From assembly GCA_013360745.1 (NCBI GenBank), contig JABWBA010000003.1, positions 41,873 to 105,872 on the forward strand: a DNA stretch of 64,000 nucleotides. The letters run 5' to 3'. The stretch is from Chthonomonadales bacterium (lineage in GTDB: Bacteria; Armatimonadota; Chthonomonadetes; Chthonomonadales; CAJBBX01). Shown piece after piece: positions 52,401-60,792 of this stretch (within the stretch, counting starts at the first letter, position 1; each line of letters opens with the position of its first letter). Under the pieces are notes generated by a model, which saw nothing but the letters and a program-made list of their open reading frames with translations, was not told the DNA's origin and searched no databases. Made by a program: the position numbers and the translations under genes.

Positions 52401-53203
52401 GCGAAGTCGGCCCCGGCTGTATGGCGGACCAGTTGATCGGACAGTGGTGGGCGCATCAGCTCGGCCTCGGCTATCTGCTGCCGGAGGATAAGGTGCGCTC
52501 AGCCATCAAATCCGTGTTTCGCTATAACTGGATGACCGATCTGACCGGTTGGCGACACATGCCCCGTGCGTTCGCCGGCGACCGGGACAAAGGTCTGATG
52601 ATCGTCACGTGGCCAAAAGGGGGTCGGCCGCCCCATGTGATGCTCTATTCCGACGAGGTCTGGACCGGCATCGAGTATCAGGTCGCGGCCCATCTCATCT
52701 ACGAAGGGATGGTGCAGGAAGGCCTGGCGATCGTCAAGGGCGCACGAGACCGCTACGACGGCGTCCCAAGGCCGCCGCTTATGCGCAATCCATGGAACGA
52801 GATCGAATGCGGCGGCCACTACGCCAGGGCGATGTCCTCCTGGTCGCTGATCACCGCAGCGGCTGGATTCGAGTACGACGGACCCGCACACGCGCTTCGA
52901 TTCCAACCGCGCATCACTCCGAACCGATTCAAGACCTTCTTCTGCGGACCCGCGGGATGGGGCTCCCTATCGCAGGAGATTGCCGGGGGCCAGCAATCCA
53001 ACGTGATCACCCTGGCGCACGGGTCGTTTAAGGTGGCGCGCCTGACACTCGCTGCGCCGGCGACAGCGAAGACAGCGCTCATACGATTGGACAACGAGCC
53101 TATCGCTGCCAGAGTCACCATCGCCGATGGAGCTATGACCCTTACCCTGGCCTCCCCGATCACGCTAAGGGTGGGCCAATCGCTCACCGTCACCATCGGT
53201 TAA
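49487..53203 (+). CDS. Tat-exported GH116 (GBA2-type) beta-glycosidase with inserted domains
   Basis: From ATG 49487 (CAAGGAGGAACCAACC) the protein has 1238 residues and a Tat signal (DITRRQFVAFVGAGAATVSM). The N-terminal GH116 beta domain is visible (LGGIGTGNIEIGVDGQLTTWQLFNT). Between about 295 and 580 lies an insertion: a GATase-like strand-rich part (LIWMEDAPADLPAERLRDAASAVRNG) and a jelly-roll CBM-like domain (RFDDFESGYDGWTVEGAAFG). The helical catalytic domain spans ~718-1170, with NNRMEVPSPPRPTG and DDQWNTYDQPLHG as likely nucleophile and acid/base regions. GH116 includes glucosylceramidase GBA2 and bacterial beta-glucosidases/xylosidases; the substrate is inferred. Confidence 0.85.
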   Translation: MPRECDCAGGNCKPTADITRRQFVAFVGAGAATVSMKPDQPEAEQFAAAPADLATWKADLESAGKPRTYSSDRNTDARLHLGGIGTGNIEIGVDGQLTTWQLFNTLRDGEVPFYFAARCGGVFRLLQTKGGPDWPGVQRITMRGEYPFAYLNYEDPDLPVQIELESFTPFAPLETDLSSIPTAMFVFRVHNPTAATQRVALAAFMQNPVGYEAAGQPSGNRHEYYGGNVNRVRSEGRAAVLHMGARIGKAPTLDRDIRICTNLDLGALNYPFNDRPERLTLARLDAIAAAGSDPATTLIWMEDAPADLPAERLRDAASAVRNGATLVLSGSDAPLLRAYGYASGGRDLDTAEVRPPIRFDDFESGYDGWTVEGAAFGTEPARGTLPGQQRVSGFGGKGLVNSFRQGDETTGRMISRPFTIERRYIRFLIGGGASAQTQIRLVLGDRIVRSASGANDERLLPASWDVAEFVGREARLHIVDEATGPWGHINVDNIEFADTPGDIDTLKALEELLPARFGQIKTGAVNPITGKRPVEYTALTLTDGSTMMRLSGGPAAIVKPMGKGKVVLYQGGLLGQSHLGLVRQRQRAYQLLCSLVDARYSAPAGLHPGSPGAGELELAALRSGSTVLPGFTDWQAVSNALSATGGFKTSAGSPTPPTPEGETINGAIASTVVLQPGQTVEIPFALTWRYPNSYTRQGVPLGNHYARQYPSVQAVTRAVVTQFNKLRQTSETFRKTFYDSTLPYWLLDCVTANAAIIRHIGIVFRPGNGDVHGWEGSNGCCQPTCTHVWGYEQTLASFFPDLERIMRRLDFMHQQREDGGVNNRMEVPSPPRPTGEQPFADGHASCILKAYREARNTTDESFFRVYWPHIKRAVEYLIGRDAATSGGKPDGTLEDDQWNTYDQPLHGVTTFISGYYLAALRAGEEWAKRVGDTETARRFRQIFELGQQKLVDLCWDGEYFRQHLPGYEKLPGEVGPGCMADQLIGQWWAHQLGLGYLLPEDKVRSAIKSVFRYNWMTDLTGWRHMPRAFAGDRDKGLMIVTWPKGGRPPHVMLYSDEVWTGIEYQVAAHLIYEGMVQEGLAIVKGARDRYDGVPRPPLMRNPWNEIECGGHYARAMSSWSLITAAAGFEYDGPAHALRFQPRITPNRFKTFFCGPAGWGSLSQEIAGGQQSNVITLAHGSFKVARLTLAAPATAKTALIRLDNEPIAARVTIADGAMTLTLASPITLRVGQSLTVTIG

Positions 53204-53214
53204 GCGCTTCGACG

Positions 53215-53246
53215 CCGGGCTGATCGGAAGGTTCCTATCAGCCCGG
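53215..53246. terminator. Long perfect hairpin downstream of the GH116 gene
   Basis: CCGGGCTGAT (53215-53224) pairs with ATCAGCCCGG (53237-53246); the loop holds a further GGAA/TTCC pair. It begins 11 bases after the GH116 stop, so it very likely ends that transcript, although the first U-run (GTTTTT, 53265-53270) comes about 20 bases later. Confidence 0.6.
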
Positions 53247-53307
53247 ACGTTGCCCGATAGCCCCGTTTTTCACTTGCCTGCGTGCGGTCGCCACCTCATG
53301 CGACAGG

Positions 53308-53313
53308 TAGAAT
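53308..53313 (+). promoter_or_regulatory. Candidate -10 element for a leaderless MATE exporter transcript
   Basis: TAGAAT (53308-53313) lies exactly 7 bases before ATG 53321. No clear -35 hexamer is found at 16-19 bases upstream. The spacing copies the -10-to-ATG spacing at dnaG. Confidence 0.4.
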
Positions 53314-53320
53314 GACACTC

Positions 53321-54706
53321 ATGTCTTCCGCTCTACCTGTCGCACACGCCCCGGAACAGTTCGATCACTGGAGTTCCCGCCAAACCCACCAGGCTGTATG
53401 GCGCATCGCCTGGCCGTCGGTCCTGACGTTCGGCTTGATGACCACCAATAGTATTCTGGACCGGATCTTTGTCGGTCAGCTCGGACGAGACGCCCTTGCG
53501 GCTGTTGGGGTCGGCGGACAGATACTGTTCATCACCGTCTCAGCAGCGATGGCGATTACCGTCGGAACTACTGCCATCGTTGCGCGGTTCACCGGCGCTC
53601 AGGATACCGACGATGCGGCCCATGCCACCGGCCAGTCCATCGGCCTTGGCCTGATCATTGGGATTCTATCCACCGTGGTGTTCTACGTCATCATCGACCC
53701 GATGATGGCGCTCCTGGGCGTACGGGGCGAGGCTGCCCGGCAGTGTCATGCGTTCCTTACCTATGCCCTGCTGGGTCTGGCGCCGGGCAACGTTGGCGCC
53801 GTCATCAGCGCCGCGTTCCGAGGCCTTGGCGACACCCGATCGCCGCTAAAGGTAATGCTCTTCGCCAATCTTATCCACATGTGCGGGGATTGGACCCTGA
53901 TGCTGGGTCACTGGGGTTGCCCGCGGCTGGGACTGGCCGGCGCGGGCATGGCTGCTTCGTCCTCCATGTTCGCGTCCTTGATCGTCTACCTCGCTCTGGT
54001 TCGGCGTTCACCGCTTCGGGAATGCCTCCGTATCGGTTCTCTGATCCCGACTCCGGCATGGTCCTGGCGGATCCTCCGGATCGGCATCCCTGCAGCGATT
54101 GCCGCAGTGGTACGGACGACGTCGATGCTCGGCTTTACGAGCGTACTCGCTCGAACCCCCGAAGGGATCAACGCCCTCGCCGCGCTGCCCATCGGCATGA
54201 CCGCGGAATCGATCGCCTTCATGCCTGGTCTGGGGTTTAGCGTCGCAGCCTCCGCTCTTGTCGGCCAGGCGCTCGGAGCCCGAAGCCCAAACCATGCCTC
54301 ACGCCTCGGTTGGGCCTCCGCCTATCAGGGTGTGGTCGTGATGTCGTTGATGGGCCTCCTGTTCTATGTGGCGGCGGTCCCATTCGCAGGTCTATTCACC
54401 CGTGATCCATCCGTCCTCCGGATCGCCGTCAGTTATCTCCGAATCATGGCGATCTCGGAGCCGATGCTGGCGTTCGGCATGATCCTCACAGGCGCGCTTC
54501 AGGGGGCAGGAGACACAATCCGACCCACAGTGGCGACCGCGATCTCCTTCTGGCTTCTCCGGCTCCCGCTGGCCTGGCTTCTGGCGCTGCACCTCGGCTA
54601 CGGATCGTCGGGCGCGTGGATCGCAATGGCATGCACGACCATCGTAGGAGGTCTCTTCGCGATCGCCCTGTTCCGCGACGGCAAATGGATGGCTCGTGAG
54701 GTCTAG
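53321..54706 (+). CDS. MATE family efflux transporter
   Basis: A 461-residue 12-helix protein with classic MatE motifs: LTFGLMTTNSILDRIFVGQLGRDALAAVGVGGQI in helices 1-2, FRGLGDTRSPLKVMLFANLIHMCGDWTLM in the middle, GVRGEAARQCHAF, and the second-half GMTAESIAFMPGLGFSVAASALVGQALGA and GALQGAGDTIRPT. Such proteins export cationic drugs or metabolites using Na+ or H+ gradients. The start is ambiguous: the ATG at 53321 sits 7 bases after a TAGAAT, while 53312 has a weak ACAGG. The stop overlaps the next gene's GTG. Confidence 0.93.
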   Translation: MSSALPVAHAPEQFDHWSSRQTHQAVWRIAWPSVLTFGLMTTNSILDRIFVGQLGRDALAAVGVGGQILFITVSAAMAITVGTTAIVARFTGAQDTDDAAHATGQSIGLGLIIGILSTVVFYVIIDPMMALLGVRGEAARQCHAFLTYALLGLAPGNVGAVISAAFRGLGDTRSPLKVMLFANLIHMCGDWTLMLGHWGCPRLGLAGAGMAASSSMFASLIVYLALVRRSPLRECLRIGSLIPTPAWSWRILRIGIPAAIAAVVRTTSMLGFTSVLARTPEGINALAALPIGMTAESIAFMPGLGFSVAASALVGQALGARSPNHASRLGWASAYQGVVVMSLMGLLFYVAAVPFAGLFTRDPSVLRIAVSYLRIMAISEPMLAFGMILTGALQGAGDTIRPTVATAISFWLLRLPLAWLLALHLGYGSSGAWIAMACTTIVGGLFAIALFRDGKWMAREV

Positions 54707-56477
54707 CGTGGCCAACGAGCGATCCATACCGTCCGGTAACCTTATGCGGCTCGTGAGCGTCCTATGTATGAATCTCGCGCTGACTCCAGTCTTTCCTGTA
54801 ACTGCGCAGCGAACCACCGCCCTGCCTTACGCCCACGAGGCGATTGGATATCTCGAACAGGGTGATACGGCGCGGGCGGCGGCGAGAGTGCAGGACGGCC
54901 TGAAGGCCGTACCTGCGAGTACGCTCCTTCATAATATGGCCGGTGCGGTCCTGTTGCTCACCGAGGACCTTGCCGGCAGCGAGAAAGCCTTTTCGGAGGC
55001 CCTGCATCTGGCTCCGACCGACGCCCTAGCCGAGTATGGTCTGGCGGTCGTAGATCTCGCACGGGGCCGTCTCGATTCGGCGGGCCGAAGCCTGGACGCC
55101 CTCAGTCCAGGAGCCGATCCGGGCGTGCGCGAGCTGGCCCGCCAGTACCTCGGACTGCTGATGGGCTCCCCGCCTCCAACCTCCGTCGCTCTGCCGGCCT
55201 ATCTGGATCCCGGCAGGCTCGGGCTGGAAGCGGCCAGCGCCCTCCAGCGAAAGGATCGGGAAACTGGTCTGGAGCGGGTTCGGAGGATCATGGCCGACCC
55301 GACGACCGCAAGGTATTCGGAACCGATCGCCCCTCTCATGACCTACGATGCCCACCGCCCACTGGCGTTCGCCTCGCCCCGACTGCGCGGTATCAAACTA
55401 CAATCGGCCAGGCGCGATGACCGTAATGTCCTTAGCGGCTCAACGCCTTTACGAGCCGAGGGCATCGACGGGGGTTTCGTATCCTTTCGGGTCGATGGAG
55501 AGCTGATCTCCGTGGTTAACGCCCGCCCCTATACGACGGTCTGGGACACCACGCGGATGCCCAACGGGCCGCATGTAGTCGAGACGGTGATCCATGACAG
55601 CTCAGGACAGGAGGCCAGCGTCCGACGGCGTGAGGTAATAACACGCAATCCTAACGCGCCGCCTTCACCCGATGATCAAGAGATCCGTCAACGTCTATGG
55701 CGTATCCTGGCCTTCCGCCCGAGTAAAGCGTCTACGGCGATGCTGGCGTCGACGATGGAAGCCGATGGCGGCAATGCTGCGGAGGCCTCTCGATGGAGAA
55801 CGACGGCAGCGGCGATTCGACCGGAGGTGGCGACGGGAACTCTGCGCCCAGGGACGCGACTTTCCGCAGGCGCTCCCCTATGGAGAGGTGACCCGACAAA
55901 GCGTGTCGTCGCGCTGACGTTCGATGATGGCCCGAAACCGGGCATCACCGACAAGCTTCTGGCGATTCTGGAGCGCGAAGGGGTCAGGGCGACATTCTTC
56001 GTCATCGGTCGCCATGCAGCTGCGAGCCCCGATTTGCTCGTTCGATTGTTGCAGTCAGGGATGGAGGTGGCCAATCACTCCTATAGCCACCCGAACCTGG
56101 CGCGGATCGGCAGAGAGGAGGCGCGACAGGAGCTGCTCCGCACGAACGCCTGTGTTGCAGATATCCTGGGCCAGGCGCCTCGATGGTTCCGTCCTCCCGG
56201 CGGCAACATATCCGAATCGCTCACGGAGATCGCCCGAGGTCTGGGCCTCCGAGCGTGCATGTGGACGGTGAATGCGGAGGGTATGGAGCTGCTGGGCGCT
56301 GATGCTGTGGTGCGGTACGTCCTTGGCAACGCATCTCCCGGCGCGATCATCCTCCTTCATAACGGGAGGCCCTCGACGGTCACCGCCTTGCCGCGAGTGA
56401 TCCGGGGACTGCGTGAACGAGGCTATCGTTTCGTAACGGTGAGCGAGCTGGCCAACGCCGCTGCTGAATATCGGTAG
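54696..56477 (+). CDS. Exported TPR and polysaccharide deacetylase (NodB) fusion protein
   Basis: A 593-residue protein with an N-terminal signal-like segment (MRLVSVLCMNLALTPVFPVTAQ), a TPR region about 45-150 (HEAIGYLEQGDTARAAARVQDGLKAVPAS), a beta-rich linker, and a C-terminal NodB-homology domain (~400-590). Carbohydrate esterase family 4 motifs are TFDDGPKPG (~408), the metal-binding HSYSHPN (~460), RPPGGN and IILLHNGR. It probably removes acetyl groups from peptidoglycan or chitin-like polymers outside the cytoplasm. The GTG start 54696 lies just before the MATE stop; GTG 54708 is an alternative start. Confidence 0.87.
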   Translation: MRSSVANERSIPSGNLMRLVSVLCMNLALTPVFPVTAQRTTALPYAHEAIGYLEQGDTARAAARVQDGLKAVPASTLLHNMAGAVLLLTEDLAGSEKAFSEALHLAPTDALAEYGLAVVDLARGRLDSAGRSLDALSPGADPGVRELARQYLGLLMGSPPPTSVALPAYLDPGRLGLEAASALQRKDRETGLERVRRIMADPTTARYSEPIAPLMTYDAHRPLAFASPRLRGIKLQSARRDDRNVLSGSTPLRAEGIDGGFVSFRVDGELISVVNARPYTTVWDTTRMPNGPHVVETVIHDSSGQEASVRRREVITRNPNAPPSPDDQEIRQRLWRILAFRPSKASTAMLASTMEADGGNAAEASRWRTTAAAIRPEVATGTLRPGTRLSAGAPLWRGDPTKRVVALTFDDGPKPGITDKLLAILEREGVRATFFVIGRHAAASPDLLVRLLQSGMEVANHSYSHPNLARIGREEARQELLRTNACVADILGQAPRWFRPPGGNISESLTEIARGLGLRACMWTVNAEGMELLGADAVVRYVLGNASPGAIILLHNGRPSTVTALPRVIRGLRERGYRFVTVSELANAAAEYR

Positions 56478-56676
56478 ACGGACATGCTACAATACTAGTC
56501 TACATGGGCTCGTATCAGTCGTGACGAGCGCTCGTTCGACGCGGACCGAGCGGCCGATACGGACAAGGCACAACGTGGTATTGGCACATCGTACAGGATA
56601 GTACGCTGAGCGCCCCGTATACTGTAAGGGCGACTTGGCTCTGATGCCTCTAGCGATTATGGGGAGGAGAAGAACG

Positions 56677-57681
56677 ATGCTTCGACGGACACGAGCGGCG
56701 GTTGTTGTCGGTCTGGGAGCCGCCATGCTAACCTCGGCGTTCGCGGCCCTGGCGGCGCCAGCCGCCGAAAGGGAGCTGCTGGGCGTTCGACTGTGGCGAG
56801 ACTTCGCTACCGTGCTGCGCAAGCACGGCGAGCCTACCCGGGTCGTCCCGGGAATCGCCCTCCCTCCCGAGATCAGCTCCGGCTCCGTGAACGTGAATGT
56901 TCAGATGGGCGCTCCCGGCGGGATGAGCATGGGTATGCCGGGCAGACCCATGATGGGCAGTTCGATGGGGATGATCGGCCCTCCTGGCATGCCGCAGATG
57001 GGCGGTATGTCCAGCGCGGGAGGCATGGCGCCGGGGTTGGCGATGGGCGGCGGCCGCTCGATGCCCAGGGCTGGGGGCAGTAAATCCAAGGACGAAGACG
57101 ATTCGTTTTCGGGCGCTCCCTCTGGAGCGGGCCCTGGCGGACCCATGGGCGGTCCGGCTGGTCTATCGGGCCCTGGCTCCGGTATGAGCGCTCCCCCCGG
57201 GTTGGCGATGGGGTCCGGGATGATGGGCAGCCTTTCGATGGGCCCTGGCATGTTAGGGGGTATGAGATCGGACTTATCCGGTGCGCCCTCGGCCATGGGG
57301 GGCATCGGATCCTCTGCATCAGCCCGATCCCAGGGCCAGATGGCGCTCCCGAGCGAGGATATCAAGGAGACCTGGGTATACGTTCGAGGTCCGCATACGT
57401 TTCAGTTCTTGTTCAATAGGGATGGCCGCGTCGTCAAGATCCAGTCGTTCGGATTGAAGGGCGCCAGCCGCACCTCCCGATCCATTGCGCTCGGCGATCC
57501 CCTATCCCGTGTATACGGTAAATACGGCTGGGCGTCGTCGACCATCAAGCAGGGCGCTTCGCTTGTCCTCGATTACTCACAGAAAGCCCATGTGATCTTC
57601 GATCTACTCGATCGAGGCGACGGGAAAGGCCTGCGAGTGGTCGGCATCACCATCGCTCCGTCGGAAGGTCTCGATCGATGA
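56677..57681 (+). CDS. Exported Gly/Met-rich protein, paralogue 1
   Basis: From ATG 56677 (GGGGAGGAGAAGAACG) the protein has 334 residues: a signal peptide (AVVVGLGAAMLTSAFAALAAPAA), then ERELLGVRLWRDFATVLRKHGEPTRV. A long low-complexity region rich in Gly, Met, Pro and Ser (about 75-240) follows, then a compact C-terminal domain WVYVRGPHTFQFLFNRDGRVVKIQSFG...IALGDPLSRVYGKYGW...GLRVVGITIAPSE. The same head and tail occur in the next gene. The LGVRLWRDFATVLRKHGEPTRV segment resembles a BamE/SmpA-like half-repeat, an uncertain impression. It starts 199 bases after the deacetylase stop, in a gap with no firm promoter. Confidence 0.75.
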   Translation: MLRRTRAAVVVGLGAAMLTSAFAALAAPAAERELLGVRLWRDFATVLRKHGEPTRVVPGIALPPEISSGSVNVNVQMGAPGGMSMGMPGRPMMGSSMGMIGPPGMPQMGGMSSAGGMAPGLAMGGGRSMPRAGGSKSKDEDDSFSGAPSGAGPGGPMGGPAGLSGPGSGMSAPPGLAMGSGMMGSLSMGPGMLGGMRSDLSGAPSAMGGIGSSASARSQGQMALPSEDIKETWVYVRGPHTFQFLFNRDGRVVKIQSFGLKGASRTSRSIALGDPLSRVYGKYGWASSTIKQGASLVLDYSQKAHVIFDLLDRGDGKGLRVVGITIAPSEGLDR

Positions 57682-57713
57682 TCGACGGAGGAGAGACGGA
57701 GAGGAGACATTCC

Positions 57714-58784
57714 ATGCTCAGTTTGCGAACGAGCGCCATAACCCTGGTCGCCCTCGGACTGGCCCTTGGGGCAGGGGCGGCGCCCAGGCCTGACAAGGGG
57801 CTCCTGGGCGTCAAGATCCTCGACACCTGGCGCGCGGTCCTCGCCCGTTACGGACAGCCGACCCGAGTGGAGGCCGGCCCGCCCACCAGCGGCTCAGCCT
57901 CGCCAACCACCTCGATCGGAGGCATGGCATCGTTCCCGGGTCCTGGTGGCGGTCGGGGGGTCATGGGCAGTGCGATGGGGATGATGGGACCGGCTGGGGC
58001 TCCCGGCCTTAGGGGTATGGGAGGTATCGGCGGCGGTGCGCCGATGATGCCGAGCATGGGCGGTATGTCCAGCGCAGGCGGCGGTGCGCCGATGATGCCG
58101 AGCATGGGCGGTATGTCCAGCGCGGGCGGCGGTGCGCCGATGATGCCGAGCATGGGCGGTATGTCCAGCGCGGGCGGCGGTGCGCCTCGTGGCCCCAGCA
58201 TGGGAGGCTCGAGTTCCGCAGGGATGATGGGCGGTCTGAGTACACCAGGCCTTCCCCGCGGTCGCGGCTCGATGGGCTCCGGCGGGATGACGTTGCCGGG
58301 TCTTGGAGGTATGGGGCCGAGCATGCCGGGCGGCATGGGCGGAGCTCCGATGCCGGGGGGAATGTCCGGCAGCTCCATGCCAGGAATGCCCTCGGGGCCG
58401 ACGGGCGCAGCGGGCTCGACGTACAGCGGAGCGACGGTCGATCTCGGACCGGACGAGGTCGCATGGGTCTATGAAAAAGGGACCGATACCCGCATCTTTC
58501 TATTCAACAACGAAGGGCGCGTTATTCAGATCCAATCCTTTGGCTATAAGGCAGGCGCCCGGACAGCCAACGGTGTCGCGCTCGGCGATCGAGCCGCCCG
58601 GATCTACACTGTGTACGGATTTCCCGAGCAGACACTCGTTACACCCACAACCCGCACGTTGGATTACAGCAAGAGCGCGAATGTCGCGTTTCAGCTCGCC
58701 GATCGGAGCGATGGTAAGGGGCTGCGTGTGGTCGGCATCACGGTCGCGCTGACCAGGGCGCCCAACCCCGAGAAGCCGGAATAG
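57714..58784 (+). CDS. Exported Gly/Met-rich protein, paralogue 2 with 48-bp repeat
   Basis: From ATG 57714 (GAGGAGACATTCC) a 356-residue protein: signal peptide (AITLVALGLALGAGAAP), then KGLLGVKILDTWRAVLARYGQPTRV, a Gly/Met/Pro-rich middle carrying the repeated unit GGAPMMPSMGGMSSAG, and the C-terminal domain WVYEKGTDTRIFLFNNEGRVIQIQSFG...VALGDRAARIYTVYG...LDYSKSANVAFQLADRSDGKGLRVVGITVAL. Both ends are colinear with paralogue 1, pointing to tandem duplication followed by divergence in the low-complexity middle. The genes are 32 bases apart and likely co-transcribed. Confidence 0.75.
   Translation: MLSLRTSAITLVALGLALGAGAAPRPDKGLLGVKILDTWRAVLARYGQPTRVEAGPPTSGSASPTTSIGGMASFPGPGGGRGVMGSAMGMMGPAGAPGLRGMGGIGGGAPMMPSMGGMSSAGGGAPMMPSMGGMSSAGGGAPMMPSMGGMSSAGGGAPRGPSMGGSSSAGMMGGLSTPGLPRGRGSMGSGGMTLPGLGGMGPSMPGGMGGAPMPGGMSGSSMPGMPSGPTGAAGSTYSGATVDLGPDEVAWVYEKGTDTRIFLFNNEGRVIQIQSFGYKAGARTANGVALGDRAARIYTVYGFPEQTLVTPTTRTLDYSKSANVAFQLADRSDGKGLRVVGITVALTRAPNPEKPE
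58032..58175. repeat. 48-bp in-frame tandem repeat, three full copies
   Basis: Three head-to-tail units start at 58032, 58080 and 58128, with a fourth, degenerate unit from 58176. They begin GGCGGTGCGCCGATGATGCC and encode GGAPMMPSMGGMSSAG. Copies differ at very few bases, indicating recent expansion or homogenisation within paralogue 2. Confidence 0.9.
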
Positions 58785-58830
58785 ACCCGCGGGAGGCCGC
58801 CATTGGCCTCGAACGCACCGCGATCCACAC

Positions 58831-58858
58831 GAAGGGGTCGGCTCACGCCGGCCCCTTC
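58831..58858. terminator. Hairpin between the Gly/Met-rich genes and dnaG
   Basis: GAAGGGGTCGGC (58831-58842) pairs with GCCGGCCCCTTC (58847-58858) over 12 bp with one G-T wobble and a TCAC loop. It lies 46 bases after the paralogue 2 stop, so it likely ends that transcript, though no U-tract follows on the plus strand. Confidence 0.5.
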
Positions 58859-58872
58859 AGTCATTCCTGATC

Positions 58873-58878
58873 TAGAAT
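58873..58878 (+). promoter_or_regulatory. Candidate -10 element for leaderless dnaG mRNA
   Basis: TAGAAT (58873-58878) lies exactly 7 bases before ATG 58886. No Shine-Dalgarno lies between them and no clear -35 is visible, because the expected place is inside the preceding hairpin. Confidence 0.4.
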
Positions 58879-58885
58879 AGTATCC

Positions 58886-60763
58886 ATGGAAGTCGATAAG
58901 GAAGGGCTGCGGGAACGGAGCGACATCCTCGACATCGTAGGATCGGTCGTTCAGCTCCAACGACGTGGCCGCAACTATGTCGGTCTCTGTCCGTTCCATC
59001 AGGAGAAGACCCCGAGTTTCAACGTCGATCCGGTTACCCAGAGCTTCAAGTGCTTCGGGTGCGGCGTCTGGGGCGATGTATTTGCCTTTGTTCAGCAGCA
59101 CGAGAATATGAGCTTTATCGAAGCCGCCGAGTACCTCGCGCGACGGGCGGGAGTGGAGTTCGCCCGACCGGGTAGATCGCAGGAGGACCGGGGTCTCGAA
59201 GGCGCGATCTATGAGGCCAACGCCGCCGCAGCCACCCACTTCCGCCGGTGTCTTGAACGGGCGGACAGCGCTGGACGTTATCTGGCGCACCGAGGCCTGA
59301 CCGCGGAAACGATCGAACGCTTTCAGATCGGCTTCGCACCGGATGGGTGGGATGCGCTGGTCGGATACCTTCGCTCTCGAAAGGTCGATCCCGCCGTAGC
59401 GATGGCCGCGGGTCTTCTACAAACCGCTCGAGGCGGCAATCTCATCGATGTATTCCGCAATCGGATCATCTTCCCTATCCATGACGATCAAATGCGGATC
59501 GTCGGCTTCGGCGGCCGAGGTGTCGGCGATGATCCGCCCAAGTATCTGAACACGGGCGAAACGCCGGTGTTCAAAAAGAGCCGGCTGCTGTACGGATTGC
59601 CGTTCGCACGGAGAAGGATCGCCGAGGCTGGCCGCACCCTCTTGATGGAAGGATATATGGATGTAATAGCTGCGCACCAGGGCGGATTGGAGAACGCAGT
59701 GGCCAGTCTCGGAACTGCGTTTACCCCCGAGCATGCGAAGCGAATCGCCAGGCTGTCGCCACGTGTATCGATCGTCTATGACGCCGACAGCGCCGGCATC
59801 AAAGCCGCCCTTAAGGCCGCAGTCGAACTGGAACATAGCGGCCTCGCCGTCCAGATCGTCCAACTTCCGCCCAATGAGGATCCCGACTCCCTCCTCCGAT
59901 CGGGGCAGCCCGACCGACTCCGGCTCGCCATCGATCACGGAATAACTCGAGTTGCGATGGAGCTCGACCTCGCCGTCGAAGGCCAGGGACCGGACAGAGA
60001 AGCGCATCGCGGCGATGTGTTGGCGAAGGTCATACAGATTCTGGCCACCGTGCCGACCCGCACCGAGAGGGAGCTCTATATCGAACGGATATGGCAGATC
60101 CACCCGCTCAGTGTGCAGAGTCCGGCGCTGGCCAAGGAGCAACTCCACCGGGATGCCGAGGATGTTGCGGGTCGGCGCCCTGCCCGATCCATCACGCCTC
60201 GCCGCCCCTACCTGCGCTCGTTCCATCCAGCGCCGCCTCCGCACACAACAGACGAACAACCTCCCTATCCACCGGACCCATCGATCACCGACCGTCGCGG
60301 CTCCATCCCACGACGCCCGGCCCGCGCGGATGTGATGCTCTTTCTGCGCGCCCTTACGTCCGATGCGCTCCGCTCCATTGCCCTCCGCCTGCTGGCCACC
60401 GATGATTACGATCTGGAGCTTGACCGGGCGATCGTCGCCTTTGCGCGCGAAGAGGCCTCCCAGCTGGGCCAGACGGAGGAGGAGTTCGTCCACGCAATCC
60501 GATGCTGCCTGCCTGAGGATCTCGCCGAGAAAGCCATCGGGCGACTGCAGGATATTTCAACCTCCGTCGCGAATGAGCCAATCGATGAGGATGTGCTGAC
60601 CCAGGCCGCAGGACCCATCAAAGAACGGCGAGCGAAGCAGGTCCAGAACGAACTCGCCAGGTTGCTGCAGTCGAAAGTCGAACTAACTGATGATGACCGT
60701 GACCGAGTGCATGAGCTGCACGAGCTGCTGCGGCGTCTGAAAGGCCCGACAGCTCGCCCGTAA
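58886..60763 (+). CDS. dnaG: DNA primase DnaG
   Basis: The 625-residue protein starts with the CHC2 zinc domain ([12 protein letters not shown]...[14 protein letters not shown]), giving the Cys/His ligands. The N-terminal catalytic part ([70 protein letters not shown]) and the TOPRIM core ([25 protein letters not shown]) follow. The C-terminus differs from E. coli and ends in a helical region with [10 protein letters not shown], presumably the helicase-binding domain. The enzyme makes RNA primers for replication. rpoD follows after 29 bases, the conserved dnaG-rpoD arrangement. Confidence 0.97.
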   Translation: MEVDKEGLRERSDILDIVGSVVQLQRRGRNYVGLCPFHQEKTPSFNVDPVTQSFKCFGCGVWGDVFAFVQQHENMSFIEAAEYLARRAGVEFARPGRSQEDRGLEGAIYEANAAAATHFRRCLERADSAGRYLAHRGLTAETIERFQIGFAPDGWDALVGYLRSRKVDPAVAMAAGLLQTARGGNLIDVFRNRIIFPIHDDQMRIVGFGGRGVGDDPPKYLNTGETPVFKKSRLLYGLPFARRRIAEAGRTLLMEGYMDVIAAHQGGLENAVASLGTAFTPEHAKRIARLSPRVSIVYDADSAGIKAALKAAVELEHSGLAVQIVQLPPNEDPDSLLRSGQPDRLRLAIDHGITRVAMELDLAVEGQGPDREAHRGDVLAKVIQILATVPTRTERELYIERIWQIHPLSVQSPALAKEQLHRDAEDVAGRRPARSITPRRPYLRSFHPAPPPHTTDEQPPYPPDPSITDRRGSIPRRPARADVMLFLRALTSDALRSIALRLLATDDYDLELDRAIVAFAREEASQLGQTEEEFVHAIRCCLPEDLAEKAIGRLQDISTSVANEPIDEDVLTQAAGPIKERRAKQVQNELARLLQSKVELTDDDRDRVHELHELLRRLKGPTARP

Positions 60764-60792
60764 CCTGGCAGGAGACGCCGGATGCAAACACC

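Noticed and set aside
58032-58223. CRISPR array at the 48-bp repeat
   Set aside because: Repeats are contiguous without spacers and in frame with a Gly/Met-rich protein; it is a coding tandem repeat.
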